The notes under the pieces were generated by a model. That model saw only the letters and a list, made by a program, of their open reading frames with translations, had not been told where the DNA came from and ran no database searches. The translations under genes and the position numbers were made by a program. From Mycoplana dimorpha (lineage in GTDB: Bacteria; Pseudomonadota; Alphaproteobacteria; Rhizobiales; Rhizobiaceae), in assembly GCF_003046475.1 (NCBI RefSeq), contig NZ_PZZZ01000001.1:372001-436000 (forward strand): 64,000 bases of DNA, written 5' to 3'. Of the stretch, positions 25,439 to 33,635 are shown in pieces (position 1 is the stretch's first letter; every line of letters starts with the position of its first letter).

Positions 25439-26164
25439 ATGCCGTACGAGCTTTTTTACTGGGACGGGATTCAGGGGCGGGGGGAATTCGTGCGGCTTGC
25501 GCTCGAAGACGCCGGCGCATCCTACATCGACGTCGCCCGTGAGCCATCCCGTGGTACCGGCGAGATGCTGGCCCTCTTGAGCGATACGGCAAGGGGAGAC
25601 ATTCCCTTCGCCCCGCCGTTTATCAAGGATGAGGGCGTGATCGTTTCGCACGTGGCAAACATCCTCATGTACCTTGGTCCCAAACTTGGTCTTGCGCCAA
25701 GGGAAGACGCGCTGCGCTGGTATGCCAACGGGCTCCAGCTGACGATCACCGACCTCGTGGCAGAGATACACGACACGCACCATCCGATTGCCGTCTCGAA
25801 ATATTACGAGCAGCAGAAGACGGAGGCGAAGGCGCGTTCGACCGAGTTTCTGAAGAACCGCATGCCGAAATTTCTCACCTACTTCGAGCGGGTGCTGCAG
25901 CAGAATCCGGCTCACAGCGGCTATCTCGTCGGCAGCGGGACGACGTATGTCGATCTTTCCCTGTTCCAGGTCATCGAAGGCCTGGTGTACGCCTTTCCGA
26001 AAGCGATGAGCGGTTATGAAGGGCGCTATCCGGGCATTGCACAGCTTCACCATTCGGTCAGCCGCAGGCCGAAGCTTGCGGCATATCTTGCCTCGCCGAG
26101 GCGGCTGGCCTTCAACCAGGACGGAATATTCCGCCATTATCCCGAACTCGACATCGGCGGGTAG
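25439..26164 (+). CDS. Glutathione S-transferase family protein
   Basis: A 241-residue protein with a GST N-terminal thioredoxin-like domain (MPYELFYWDGIQGRGEFVRL; PFAPPFIKDEGVIVSHVANI) and helical C-terminal domain (GYLVGSGTTYVDLSLFQVI, where the conserved Asp caps the core helix). The Tyr near the N-terminus suggests an alpha/mu/sigma-like active site rather than the YfcG type seen at 13.7 kb. The substrate is unknown. It stands alone between tRNA-Ser and a decayed small gene. Confidence 0.88.
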   Translation: MPYELFYWDGIQGRGEFVRLALEDAGASYIDVAREPSRGTGEMLALLSDTARGDIPFAPPFIKDEGVIVSHVANILMYLGPKLGLAPREDALRWYANGLQLTITDLVAEIHDTHHPIAVSKYYEQQKTEAKARSTEFLKNRMPKFLTYFERVLQQNPAHSGYLVGSGTTYVDLSLFQVIEGLVYAFPKAMSGYEGRYPGIAQLHHSVSRRPKLAAYLASPRRLAFNQDGIFRHYPELDIGG

Positions 26165-26347
26165 CGGCAGTTGCGCCGCATACGCTCGCGCGGAATCCTC
26201 CGCTTTCTCCCATGGCATTGATGATTTGAAGCAGTGTCGGGCACGGCGGCTCACGAAACATTTACCGCCGCAGCCCGCGCAAAGCTTGCACGGACCACCG
26301 CTGTCCGCAACCATAGGGCTGCTTTTGACGGGGCTCGGAGGCAATCA

Positions 26348-26514
26348 ATTGAAAACCGGAACCGGACCGAAAAAGACCGTTACGATGTCCAGCAGAGCGG
26401 GAAATGGATCGTGACGGTGCGCACCGACGACAGCACGGCGCATAGGGCTTCGCCACCGAGCAGGAAGCACGGCATTTCGAGGAGATGCAGGCTCGCAAGC
26501 TCGGGTTGAAGTGA
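26348..26514 (+). pseudogene. Decayed small gene (about 55 codons), possibly DUF2188-like
   Basis: Frame one reads ENRNRTEKDRYDVQQSGKW then IVTVRTDDSTAH. After one missing base near 26441-26446, the next frame reads GFATEQEARHFEEMQARKLG to a TGA at 26512-26514. Joined, this looks like a small rhizobial protein of the GKW-IVRV...EARxxA pattern. A strong GGAGG (26337-26341) lies six bases before an ATT codon where an ATG would be expected, so both start and frame appear lost. Family assignment is weak. Confidence 0.35.
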
Positions 26515-26794
26515 CGTCGGCGCTCGGCTGACGTGATGGGGCACGCGTGTCGCGCACAAGCGTGGCCGACAGGCGCGCACGTGCCTGTGCATGCACGGAA
26601 CCGCCGCCGAATTGCCGGCAGAAAGTCACAATCCCGGTTTCTTTTGCATCGGCAGCACTGCTGATTGGGAGACTTGGTGGCGTTCGTTTGCGGCGAACAT
26701 CTGTTATCCACTATCCACGAAGGCAGAAGCGGTGATTCGCGGCGGCGGCTGTCTGCCGGGCGGATGCTTGCCAGATGCGACGAGGAGACGAAAC

Positions 26795-27823
26795 ATGACG
26801 AATGCCCGGGTCCACGAGATCGCCGAAATGCGACCCAAGATCACCGTGATCGGCGTCGGCGGCGGCGGCGGCAACGCCGTCAACAACATGATCACCGAGA
26901 ACCTGCAGGGCGCCGAGTTCGTCGTCGCCAACACCGATGCCCAGGCGCTGACCATGTCGAAGGCGTCGCGGATCATCCAGCTCGGCACCGCCATCACCGG
27001 CGGACTCGGCGCCGGCGCCCATCCGGAGATCGGCCGGGCCGCCGCGGAAGAATCGATCGACGAGATCATGGACCACCTTTCCGGCACGCACATGTGCTTC
27101 GTGACCGCCGGCATGGGCGGCGGCACCGGCACGGGGGCGGCCGCCGTCATCGCCCAGGCCGCCCGCAAGGCCGGCATCCTGACGGTCGGCGTCGTCACCA
27201 AGCCCTTCAGCTTCGAAGGTCGTCGCCGCATGCAGATGGCCGACGAGGGCATCATTCGCCTGCGCGAGAGCGCCGACACGGTCATCGTCATTCCCAACCA
27301 GAATCTCTTCCGGGTCGCCACCGCCAACACCACCTTCGCCGACGCCTTCGTCATGGCCGACCGGGTGCTCTATTCCGGCGTCAGCTGCATTACCGACCTG
27401 ATCGTCAAGGAAGGCCTGATCAACCTCGACTTCGCCGACGTCCGGGCGGTGATGAAGGACATGGGCCGGGCCATGATGGGCACCGGCGAGGCCACCGGCG
27501 AGGGCAGGGCGATCAAGGCCGCGGAAGCGGCGATCGCCAACCCGCTGCTCGATGAGGCCTCCATGCAGGGCGCGCAAGGGGTGCTGATCTCGATTTCCGG
27601 CGGCACCGACATGACGCTGTTCGAAGTCGACGAGGCGGCGTCGCGCATCCGCGACGAGGTCCATCCCGATGCCAATATCGTGGTCGGCGCGATCTTCGAC
27701 CAGGACCTGGCCGGCACCTTCCGGGTGTCGGTGGTGGCGACCGGATTGGGCGCGGGCGAGGGAGAAGCCGTGCAGGACGCCTACGCCGCCGGCGCGGCCG
27801 CCGTCGTCAACTTCCAGCGCTGA
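26795..27823 (+). CDS. ftsZ2: Second FtsZ homologue without C-terminal tail (FtsZ2 type)
   Basis: A 342-residue tubulin-like GTPase. It has [14 protein letters not shown], the signature GGGTGTGAA (about residues 108-116), NQNLFRVA and the T7-loop segment [11 protein letters not shown], so GTP binding and hydrolysis residues look intact. It stops about where the FtsZ core ends, lacking the linker and the conserved C-terminal peptide that binds FtsA/ZipA. This matches ftsZ2 described in Sinorhizobium meliloti. The ATG at 26795 follows CGAGGAGA. The main ftsZ of the dcw cluster is expected elsewhere. The role is unclear; it may modulate division. Confidence 0.9.
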   Translation: MTNARVHEIAEMRPKITVIGVGGGGGNAVNNMITENLQGAEFVVANTDAQALTMSKASRIIQLGTAITGGLGAGAHPEIGRAAAEESIDEIMDHLSGTHMCFVTAGMGGGTGTGAAAVIAQAARKAGILTVGVVTKPFSFEGRRRMQMADEGIIRLRESADTVIVIPNQNLFRVATANTTFADAFVMADRVLYSGVSCITDLIVKEGLINLDFADVRAVMKDMGRAMMGTGEATGEGRAIKAAEAAIANPLLDEASMQGAQGVLISISGGTDMTLFEVDEAASRIRDEVHPDANIVVGAIFDQDLAGTFRVSVVATGLGAGEGEAVQDAYAAGAAAVVNFQR

Positions 27824-27888
27824 TGCCTGGCGCCCGAAGGCATGCGCGCTTTCGGGACAAACACGGCAGAGGACAAGAGCATCATAGA

Positions 27889-27922
27889 GCAGACCGCGCC
27901 AATCCATGTCGACGCGGTCTGC
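27889..27922. terminator. Bidirectional terminator between ftsZ2 and porin
   Basis: A 10-bp perfect stem GCAGACCGCG / CGCGGTCTGC (27889-27898, 27913-27922) with a 14-base loop lies between convergent genes. T-runs are absent. Confidence 0.6.
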
Positions 27923-27933
27923 CTCGAACCGGA

Positions 27934-29004
27934 TCAGAAATTCCGCTGCAAGCGGATCACGCCGCCCCAGTCTTCCGCCTCGGAACCGGCCTTCTCGTCC
28001 ATGCGGTTGCGGTAGTTGAGTTCCGGCGTGACGGTGAAGCCGGGCACGATGGTATAGGTGAGGTTCAGCGCCGCCTCGGTGTCCCCGCCATCGTCGAAGT
28101 TGGCTGACGCGTTCATCGTCGCCTTTTCGGTCATGCGGATCGAGCCGCCGACCCACAGTGCCCAGTCGCCGCTCCAGCGCGCATAGTTGTTGGGCTGGTC
28201 TCCGTCGGTGTTCCAACCGCCCATGGCGAACAGCTCGACCGGGCCGAGGCTGCCATCGACCCGCAGCTTCAGGGCGCCCGCCTTCACCGATTCGTCGTAG
28301 CCGCCGACGGCGCGCACGCGGAACGAGCCGCCGTCATAACCGACGGCAGCCACCAGATCCGGCATGTAGCCGTCGGCTGCCCGGTTTTCATCGGGCAGCA
28401 CGAACGGTGTGTTGTCGTCGGTGCCGTCTTCGGCCGCGGCGGCGAAGCTGAGGCCGCGACCGGTGTCATAGGTGTAGCGGATCTGGGTGCGGGCGAAATC
28501 GCCATAGTCGACATCGTAGTAGTCGTTGATGGTGTTGCCGGCATATCCGGTGAACTGTGCATAGAGGGTGTCGGAATAGCCGATGCGCAGCCCGCCGAGT
28601 TCGACAAAGCCGTCCTCAAGGTCGATCTCGGTCGGCCCGTTGTCGTCGTTTTGCAACCGCGCTTCCGCGAAAGTCGTGAGTGCTCCGAACTCTGTGTCTG
28701 TCGCCGTGCCGACGCGCAGGGCGAGTCGCGACCGCGTCGACCACGAATCGCCGCCGCCGCCAGGAGAGGTGTCCTGCCCGTTCGGATCGCCCGCCGAGGC
28801 CTCGACGCGCAGATAACCGCCGGTCTTCAGGCAGGTCTCCGTGCCCGGGATGTAGAAGTAGCCGGAGCCGAAGGCGTCGCAGACGCGCACATATTGCGGT
28901 TCCGGTGCCGCTGAGACGATCGCCTCGGCCGCGCTGGCGCTGGAGGCCGCCAGCGCGGTGGCCGCCAGAGCGGTGGCGGCAAGAAGGAAATGCACAGGGC
29001 GCAT
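27934..29004 (-). CDS. Porin (rhizobial RopA/Omp2-type)
   Basis: A 356-residue outer-membrane beta-barrel precursor. The signal peptide runs to about ASSASAAEA. The family mark follows: YVRVCDAFGSGYFYIPGTE then TCLKTGGYLRVEA, with the conserved Cys pair. The rest alternates polar and hydrophobic residues and ends in the terminal Phe (RLQRNF) needed for barrel assembly. The start at 29004 has GGAGCAGG before it. The frame extends upstream through the mini-porin gene, but that part is not coding in this frame. It is more divergent than the two porins at 29.8 and 31.4 kb and faces the other way. Confidence 0.92.
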   Translation of the reverse strand: MRPVHFLLAATALAATALAASSASAAEAIVSAAPEPQYVRVCDAFGSGYFYIPGTETCLKTGGYLRVEASAGDPNGQDTSPGGGGDSWSTRSRLALRVGTATDTEFGALTTFAEARLQNDDNGPTEIDLEDGFVELGGLRIGYSDTLYAQFTGYAGNTINDYYDVDYGDFARTQIRYTYDTGRGLSFAAAAEDGTDDNTPFVLPDENRAADGYMPDLVAAVGYDGGSFRVRAVGGYDESVKAGALKLRVDGSLGPVELFAMGGWNTDGDQPNNYARWSGDWALWVGGSIRMTEKATMNASANFDDGGDTEAALNLTYTIVPGFTVTPELNYRNRMDEKAGSEAEDWGGVIRLQRNF

Positions 29005-29044
29005 TTGCCTGCTCCGTCGAGGTGCCGGCCGCCGGCCAGTGATC

Positions 29045-29299
29045 TCAGTCGTCGCTACGTCGCTTGGTACGACCGATGTCGCCGCCTCCGATATCGACGC
29101 GGATCTCGCCGCCGATGCGCAGGCACGTCGCGCTGCCGGGAAGCTGCACGTAGCCCGGTCCGAAGGTGGCGCAGGGATTTTCCCGTCGCTCCTCCCAATG
29201 CGCGCCGTCCTTGATGGCATCCTCCGCCGCGGCGCTGCAGGCGCAGGCGACAAGTGCTGCGAGGGCCAGCGGCAGAAGCCTGGCAGCCGTGGATGACAT
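29045..29299 (-). CDS. Mini-porin: secreted 84-residue protein with only the porin N-terminal motif
   Basis: The product has a signal peptide (MSSTAARLLPLALAALVACA to SAAAEDA) and then CATFGPGYVQLPGSATCLRI with GGEIRVDIGGGD, which copies the Cys-loop and first strand of the neighbouring porins. It then stops after a basic tail (RTKRRSDD). GGAGGT lies seven bases before the ATG, and the frame is clean. It lies 40 bases upstream of the porin at 27.9 kb on the same strand. It could be a remnant, but the intact start, signal peptide and both Cys suggest a real small protein. Confidence 0.75.
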   Translation of the reverse strand: MSSTAARLLPLALAALVACACSAAAEDAIKDGAHWEERRENPCATFGPGYVQLPGSATCLRIGGEIRVDIGGGDIGRTKRRSDD

Positions 29300-29833
29300 C
29301 AGCCGACCTCCGTTTTCATGGCCGCCGTCATGTTCACCGATCCCGCACCTGCAGGCAAGGCAACATGACCGGCATTCGAAGCGCTTGCTTAGCCGGCGGA
29401 CTGGGCAAAACCATGGCAAGAGCAGCACCGCCGGCGTTTGTCAGGGGGTATAATAGTTTATACCTTGTCGATAAGCGGCGTTATGATGCGGAAGCAAAGT
29501 AAAATAAATGCAGCATCGTAGGTAACTGCAGTAATACTTACGAACAGCAGTGTTACCGAGATCAAAGTTTGCATGTAATTTTCCAGCTAATTGGAGCGTA
29601 AAATCAAGAAGTTAAGAAATATATAAAAATTGTGACGTGTTAATATTGCAACAAGACTTCCTGTAGCCCCTCAAGGTCAGCATTTAATCTGAATTTGTCT
29701 GTTGCGTGGCGCCGGTCGGGCTGCAATGTGGCGCCGGCAGGCCGGGCTCCCAACCCGGGACTGCATCGGTCGGCGGGGCGAGCCAGGGTTTGTCCGTCGA
29801 CGCCAACAGAGAATGTTTGACTGGAGGTCAACA
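29300..29833. other. Long AT-rich divergent control region
   Basis: This 534-bp gap separates the mini-porin (minus) from the porin at 29834 (plus). The middle (29450-29700) is much richer in A+T than the surroundings, with several TATA-like runs (for example around 29619-29630). No gene is supported. A palindrome is listed separately. The last 130 bases form a GC-rich leader containing two copies of TGGCGCCGG. Confidence 0.55.
29447..29464. promoter_or_regulatory. Operator-like palindrome upstream of porin genes
   Basis: GGTATAA-TAGT-TTATACC is a perfect 7-bp inverted repeat containing a TATAAT-like core. It is well placed to bind a dimeric regulator of the mini-porin, the porin, or both. 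Confidence 0.45.
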
Positions 29834-30895
29834 ATGAACATCAAGAGCCTGCTTCTTGGCTCCGCTGCAGCTCTCGCAGCAGTTTCCGGCGCCCAGGCTG
29901 CCGACGCGATCGTCGCCGCCGAGCCGGAGCCGATGGAATACGTCCGCGTCTGCGACGCCTTCGGCAAGGGCTACTTCTACATTCCCGGCACCGAGACCTG
30001 CCTGAAGATCGGCGGTTACATCCGCGTCGACTTCAATGGCGGCGACATCAACGGTCAGGACACCGACGGCAATGGCGTCGGCGACTCCTGGAAGACCCGT
30101 TCGCGTCTCAGCCTGCGCCTGTCGACGGCGTCCGACACCGAATACGGCGCGCTGAAGACCTACGCCGAAGTTCAGGCCCAGCGTGACGACAACACTGGTG
30201 GCGGAACCAACCTCGCACACGGCTACATCGAACTCGGCGGCGTTCTCATCGGTTACACCGGCACGCTCTACTCCGACTTCACCGGCGACGCCGGCAAGAC
30301 CATCAAGGACTTCTACGACGTCGACTACGGCGACTTCGATCGGACCCAGATCCGCTACACCTACGATGCGGGCAACGGCTTCTCCTTCGCGTTCGCGGTC
30401 GAAGACGACAGCAACACCGACAGCAAGTCCGTCGCCGACTATCTCGTAGCGGACGACAACTACATGCCCGACCTCGTTGCCGGCATCGGCTACAACGGCG
30501 GCGCATGGAAGCTCCGCGCTGTCGGCGGTTACGACGAGTCGATGGAAGAGGGCGCAATCAAGGTTCGCGGCGACCTGTCGCTCGGCCAGGTTTCGCTGTT
30601 CGCGATGGTCGGCTGGAACACCGACGGCGACTTCAAGAACAACTACGCCCGTTGGGATGGTGACTGGGCTGCCTGGCTCGGCGCTTCCTACAGCCTGACC
30701 GAGAAGGCCACGCTGAACGGTTCGATCAACTTCGACGACGGCGACAATGTCGAGGCCTCGCTGAACGTTGCCTACCAGGTCGTTCCGGGCTTCACCATCA
30801 CCCCGGAAGTCAACTACCGCAGCGATGCCGACGAGAAGCTTGGCGGCGGCGCAGAAGATTGGGGCGGCGTCATCCGCTTCCAGCGTAACTTCTGA
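29834..30895 (+). CDS. Porin (rhizobial RopA-type), first of a tandem pair
   Basis: A 353-residue outer-membrane porin precursor. It has a clear signal peptide (MNIKSLLLGSAAALAAVSGA, cleaved near AQAAD), the Cys-pair block VCDAFGKGYFYIPGTETCLK and a C-terminal RNF. The ATG at 29834 follows CTGGAGGTCAAC. The first 50 codons are nearly the same as in the porin at 31404, while the later barrel differs, so the two arose by duplication and divergence or recombination of the 5' part. It provides passive uptake of small solutes. It has its own terminator. Confidence 0.94.
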   Translation: MNIKSLLLGSAAALAAVSGAQAADAIVAAEPEPMEYVRVCDAFGKGYFYIPGTETCLKIGGYIRVDFNGGDINGQDTDGNGVGDSWKTRSRLSLRLSTASDTEYGALKTYAEVQAQRDDNTGGGTNLAHGYIELGGVLIGYTGTLYSDFTGDAGKTIKDFYDVDYGDFDRTQIRYTYDAGNGFSFAFAVEDDSNTDSKSVADYLVADDNYMPDLVAGIGYNGGAWKLRAVGGYDESMEEGAIKVRGDLSLGQVSLFAMVGWNTDGDFKNNYARWDGDWAAWLGASYSLTEKATLNGSINFDDGDNVEASLNVAYQVVPGFTITPEVNYRSDADEKLGGGAEDWGGVIRFQRNF

Positions 30896-30912
30896 TCGGA
30901 CTTCCTCGAATC

Positions 30913-30943
30913 GGAAACCCGGCTCCGGCCGGGTTTCCTTTGC
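30913..30943 (+). terminator. Intrinsic terminator after first tandem porin
   Basis: An 11-bp stem (30913-30923 / 30928-30938, loop tccg) is followed by TTTG. Confidence 0.88.
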
Positions 30944-31403
30944 GCCGATTCAGCGCGCGATTCTCGAATCGGTACAGGTGACGGCGGCGTCACCGATGTC
31001 GCCAGGCAGGTGCCGCAGCTCGCATGTGTGTCGCCTGTCGCCGCGAATCCGGTGGTTTTTGCCGCGAGTCCCGGATGAATCGACCTCCGCATGGCCTGCG
31101 TGCTATGTGAGATACGCTCGGCTAAGTGCCCGAATCGTAAGGCACTTTATTAACGGCTGGTAAATTTCGCCGTCCCCCGGTTACGTTTTTGTGTCCTTTG
31201 CGCAACAGGAGAACCGGAAGGGTGAGGCAAACGCTTCGTTCAGGCGGTTTGCCGATTGCCTCCGCATCCCCGTCTTGTATTTTCAACTCCGGAAGCAGGG
31301 GCGGTGATCGTCCGCTTCCTGAACTTGGGGATGGGGCAGGGAAACGCTGTCCTTCAGCAAAAAGACCCAGACCCGATTGAAACTTTTGACTGGAGGTCAG
31401 AAA
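30944..31403. other. Intergenic region before the second tandem porin
   Basis: There is no supported gene. The region must hold the promoter and leader of the porin at 31404. An AT-rich stretch at about 31130-31200 (ctttattaacggctgg; gttacgtttttgtg) is the most promoter-like part. The last 25 bases closely match those before the first porin. Confidence 0.4.
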
Positions 31404-32507
31404 ATGAACATCAAGAGCCTTCTTCTCGGCTCCGCTGCTGCTCTGGCAGCAGTATCCGGCGCTCAGGCTGCCGACGCAATCGTCGCCGCCGAGCCGGAGC
31501 CCATGGAATATGTTCGCGTCTGCGACGCGTTCGGCACCGGTTACTTCTACATCCCGGGCACCGAAACCTGCCTCAAGATCGGCGGCTACATCCGCGTAGA
31601 CTTCAAGGGCGGCGACGTCCTCGGTCAGGACGCAACGAATCCTGCCGCCTCCGACAACGGTGACACCTATGGCACCCGCACCCGGGCGATGCTCCGCTTC
31701 CAGACGGCAACCGACACGGAATACGGCGCGCTGAAGACCTACGCCCAGATCGAAGCCAACCGTAACAACAACACTGGCGTCGACACCAACCTGGCGCACG
31801 GCTACATCGAGTTCGCCGGCCTCCTGATCGGTTACACCGACTCGCTGTTCGCCGGCGGCTACATCGGTGGCGGCTACGCAGCCAACGACTACATCCTCGT
31901 CAACTACGATGGCTCGGCTCGCACCCAGATCCGCTACACCTACGGCGACGTTGACAACGGCTTCTCGTTCACCGCTGGCCTCGAAGATCCGTCTGATGCC
32001 AGCGGCCTCGGCTTCGACGGTGAAACCGCTAACACCTACGTCCCGAACGTTGTCGGCGGCCTGAGCTACTCGGCTGGCGGCTTCCAGGCGTTCCTCGTTG
32101 GCGGCTATGACGCCGTTGTCGAAGAAGGCGCCATCAAGGGCCGTATCAACGCCACCTTCGGCGCCTTCAGCGCATTCGTCATGGCTGGCTGGAACACCGA
32201 CGGCGACACGCAGAACGCCTACGCCCAGTGGGGCGGCGACTGGGCTGTCTGGCTCGGTGCACAGTACCAGGCCACCGACAAGCTGGCGATCTACACCGAC
32301 GTCAACTTCATGGATGAAGGCGTTCGCTCAGACGGCACCGTTGGCGGTAACGCCGGCACCGTCGAAGTCACGGTCGGCGCTTCCTACGCCGTCGTTCCGG
32401 GCTTCACCATCACTCCGGAAGTCGTCTACGTCTCCGACTACAGCGACTTTGGTGGCGAAGACGCCAACGATTGGGGCGGCTTCCTGCGCTTCCAGCGTTC
32501 GTTCTAA
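31404..32507 (+). CDS. Porin (rhizobial RopA-type), second of a tandem pair
   Basis: A 367-residue porin precursor with the same signal peptide as the gene at 29834 and the block VCDAFGTGYFYIPGTETCLK. It ends RFQRSF. The ATG follows CTGGAGGTCAGAAA. Its barrel has Gly-rich inserts (GGYIGGGYAAN) and different predicted loops, so surface and channel properties may differ from its neighbour. Codon choice is strongly biased to C-ending codons, as expected for an abundant outer-membrane protein. A UUCG-loop terminator follows. Confidence 0.94.
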   Translation: MNIKSLLLGSAAALAAVSGAQAADAIVAAEPEPMEYVRVCDAFGTGYFYIPGTETCLKIGGYIRVDFKGGDVLGQDATNPAASDNGDTYGTRTRAMLRFQTATDTEYGALKTYAQIEANRNNNTGVDTNLAHGYIEFAGLLIGYTDSLFAGGYIGGGYAANDYILVNYDGSARTQIRYTYGDVDNGFSFTAGLEDPSDASGLGFDGETANTYVPNVVGGLSYSAGGFQAFLVGGYDAVVEEGAIKGRINATFGAFSAFVMAGWNTDGDTQNAYAQWGGDWAVWLGAQYQATDKLAIYTDVNFMDEGVRSDGTVGGNAGTVEVTVGASYAVVPGFTITPEVVYVSDYSDFGGEDANDWGGFLRFQRSF

Positions 32508-32535
32508 TCTGATCTGACCTCGGTCAGTTTGGACG

Positions 32536-32567
32536 GAGCCCGGCTTTCGAGCCGGGCTCTTGCTTTT
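32536..32567 (+). terminator. Intrinsic terminator with UUCG tetraloop
   Basis: A 10-bp perfect stem (32536-32545 / 32550-32559) is closed by a TTCG loop and followed by TTGCTTTT. Confidence 0.9.
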
Positions 32568-32683
32568 GGGCGGTTCGAATTCGGCGGGTCGCGGCCGCAT
32601 GTTTCCGGCAATGGTTGCCGATACGGACACGGTTGCCGATCTCCAGATGTTTGCGATTGGAGGGCTGGCGTCTGCAGTGCGTT

Positions 32684-33577
32684 TCAGACGTCGCGTAGAA
32701 AATCCAGCAGAGCGGTAAAGACGTCCGGCTTGTGCAGCAGCGGGGCGTGGCCCTGACCGCGGGCCGTGTATCCGCGCAGGTGCGGCTGGCGCGTCGCCAT
32801 CGCCGCAAATGTCTCAGCCGACAGAAGGCGCGAATGCTCGCCGCGGATCGCCATCAGCGGCATCGCCCGGAACGCATCGAATTGCGGCCAGAGATCGGGC
32901 AGGGGGCGACTCAGGTCGAGCGTTCGCAGTTGCGCGGCGATCGCCGGATCGAAGTCTGCGACAATCCGGCCGTCCCGTTCGGCGTAGATCGCCCTTGCCA
33001 TATCCTGCCAGTCGGCATCCGTCAGTGCCGGGAAGGCGGCGCCGTGTGTCTTGCGCAGGATGCCCGCGGCCTCGTCCCAGCTCCTGGGCCGTTCGTCACC
33101 TCCGAGATAACGGGCGATCTCCCGCAATCCCTCCGCCTCGATCACCGGGCCGATATCATTGAGGACGACGGCCGCGACCGCCTCCGGCCGGGTCGCGGCG
33201 AGAAGGTGAAGGATCAGCCCGCCGCGCGAGGTGCCGATGAAGGCGGCGCGGTCGATGCCCAGTGCCGTCATCACCGCCAGGACGTCACTGCACTCCACGG
33301 AAAGGTTGTAGTTCGCCTTTTCGCCGTCCCAGGCCGACCTTCCGCGGCCGCGATAGTCCAGCGTGATCACGCGCCGGCCCGAATCGTCTCCGGCGGCGAT
33401 CAACGACGCGAGCGGGTGGAAGTCGCGGCAGTTGCGGCTGAGGCCGGCAAGGCAGACGACCGGCGTCCGTCGCGCCGCAGCGGGATCGCGGGAGCGGTAA
33501 TCGCGGGCGTAAAGCAACAGCCCGTCCGGCGCGGGAAGCTGGTGTTCGTCGAACATAACTTCACGATCCTGACTCAT
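32684..33577 (-). CDS. Alpha/beta hydrolase
   Basis: A 297-residue alpha/beta-fold hydrolase with VVCLAGLSRNCRDFHPLA (oxyanion region), a DYRGRGRS segment, the nucleophile elbow GTSRGG (Ser in residues about 118-123) and a C-terminal His in GQGHAPLLHKP. The resemblance is to esterases and hydrolases of the MhpC/PcaD type, and the substrate is not predictable. The start at 33577 (MSQDREV) has GGAGAAA 11 bases before it. MFDEHQL seven codons later is an alternative. It is followed after a 58-base gap by no co-directional gene; the transglycosylase gene lies upstream on the same strand. Confidence 0.87.
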   Translation of the reverse strand: MSQDREVMFDEHQLPAPDGLLLYARDYRSRDPAAARRTPVVCLAGLSRNCRDFHPLASLIAAGDDSGRRVITLDYRGRGRSAWDGEKANYNLSVECSDVLAVMTALGIDRAAFIGTSRGGLILHLLAATRPEAVAAVVLNDIGPVIEAEGLREIARYLGGDERPRSWDEAAGILRKTHGAAFPALTDADWQDMARAIYAERDGRIVADFDPAIAAQLRTLDLSRPLPDLWPQFDAFRAMPLMAIRGEHSRLLSAETFAAMATRQPHLRGYTARGQGHAPLLHKPDVFTALLDFLRDV

Positions 33578-33635
33578 TCCGCTCGTTTCTCCGATCGGCC
33601 GCGAGGCAGACGCTCTCCTGGTCGGGGGGCGTCGC

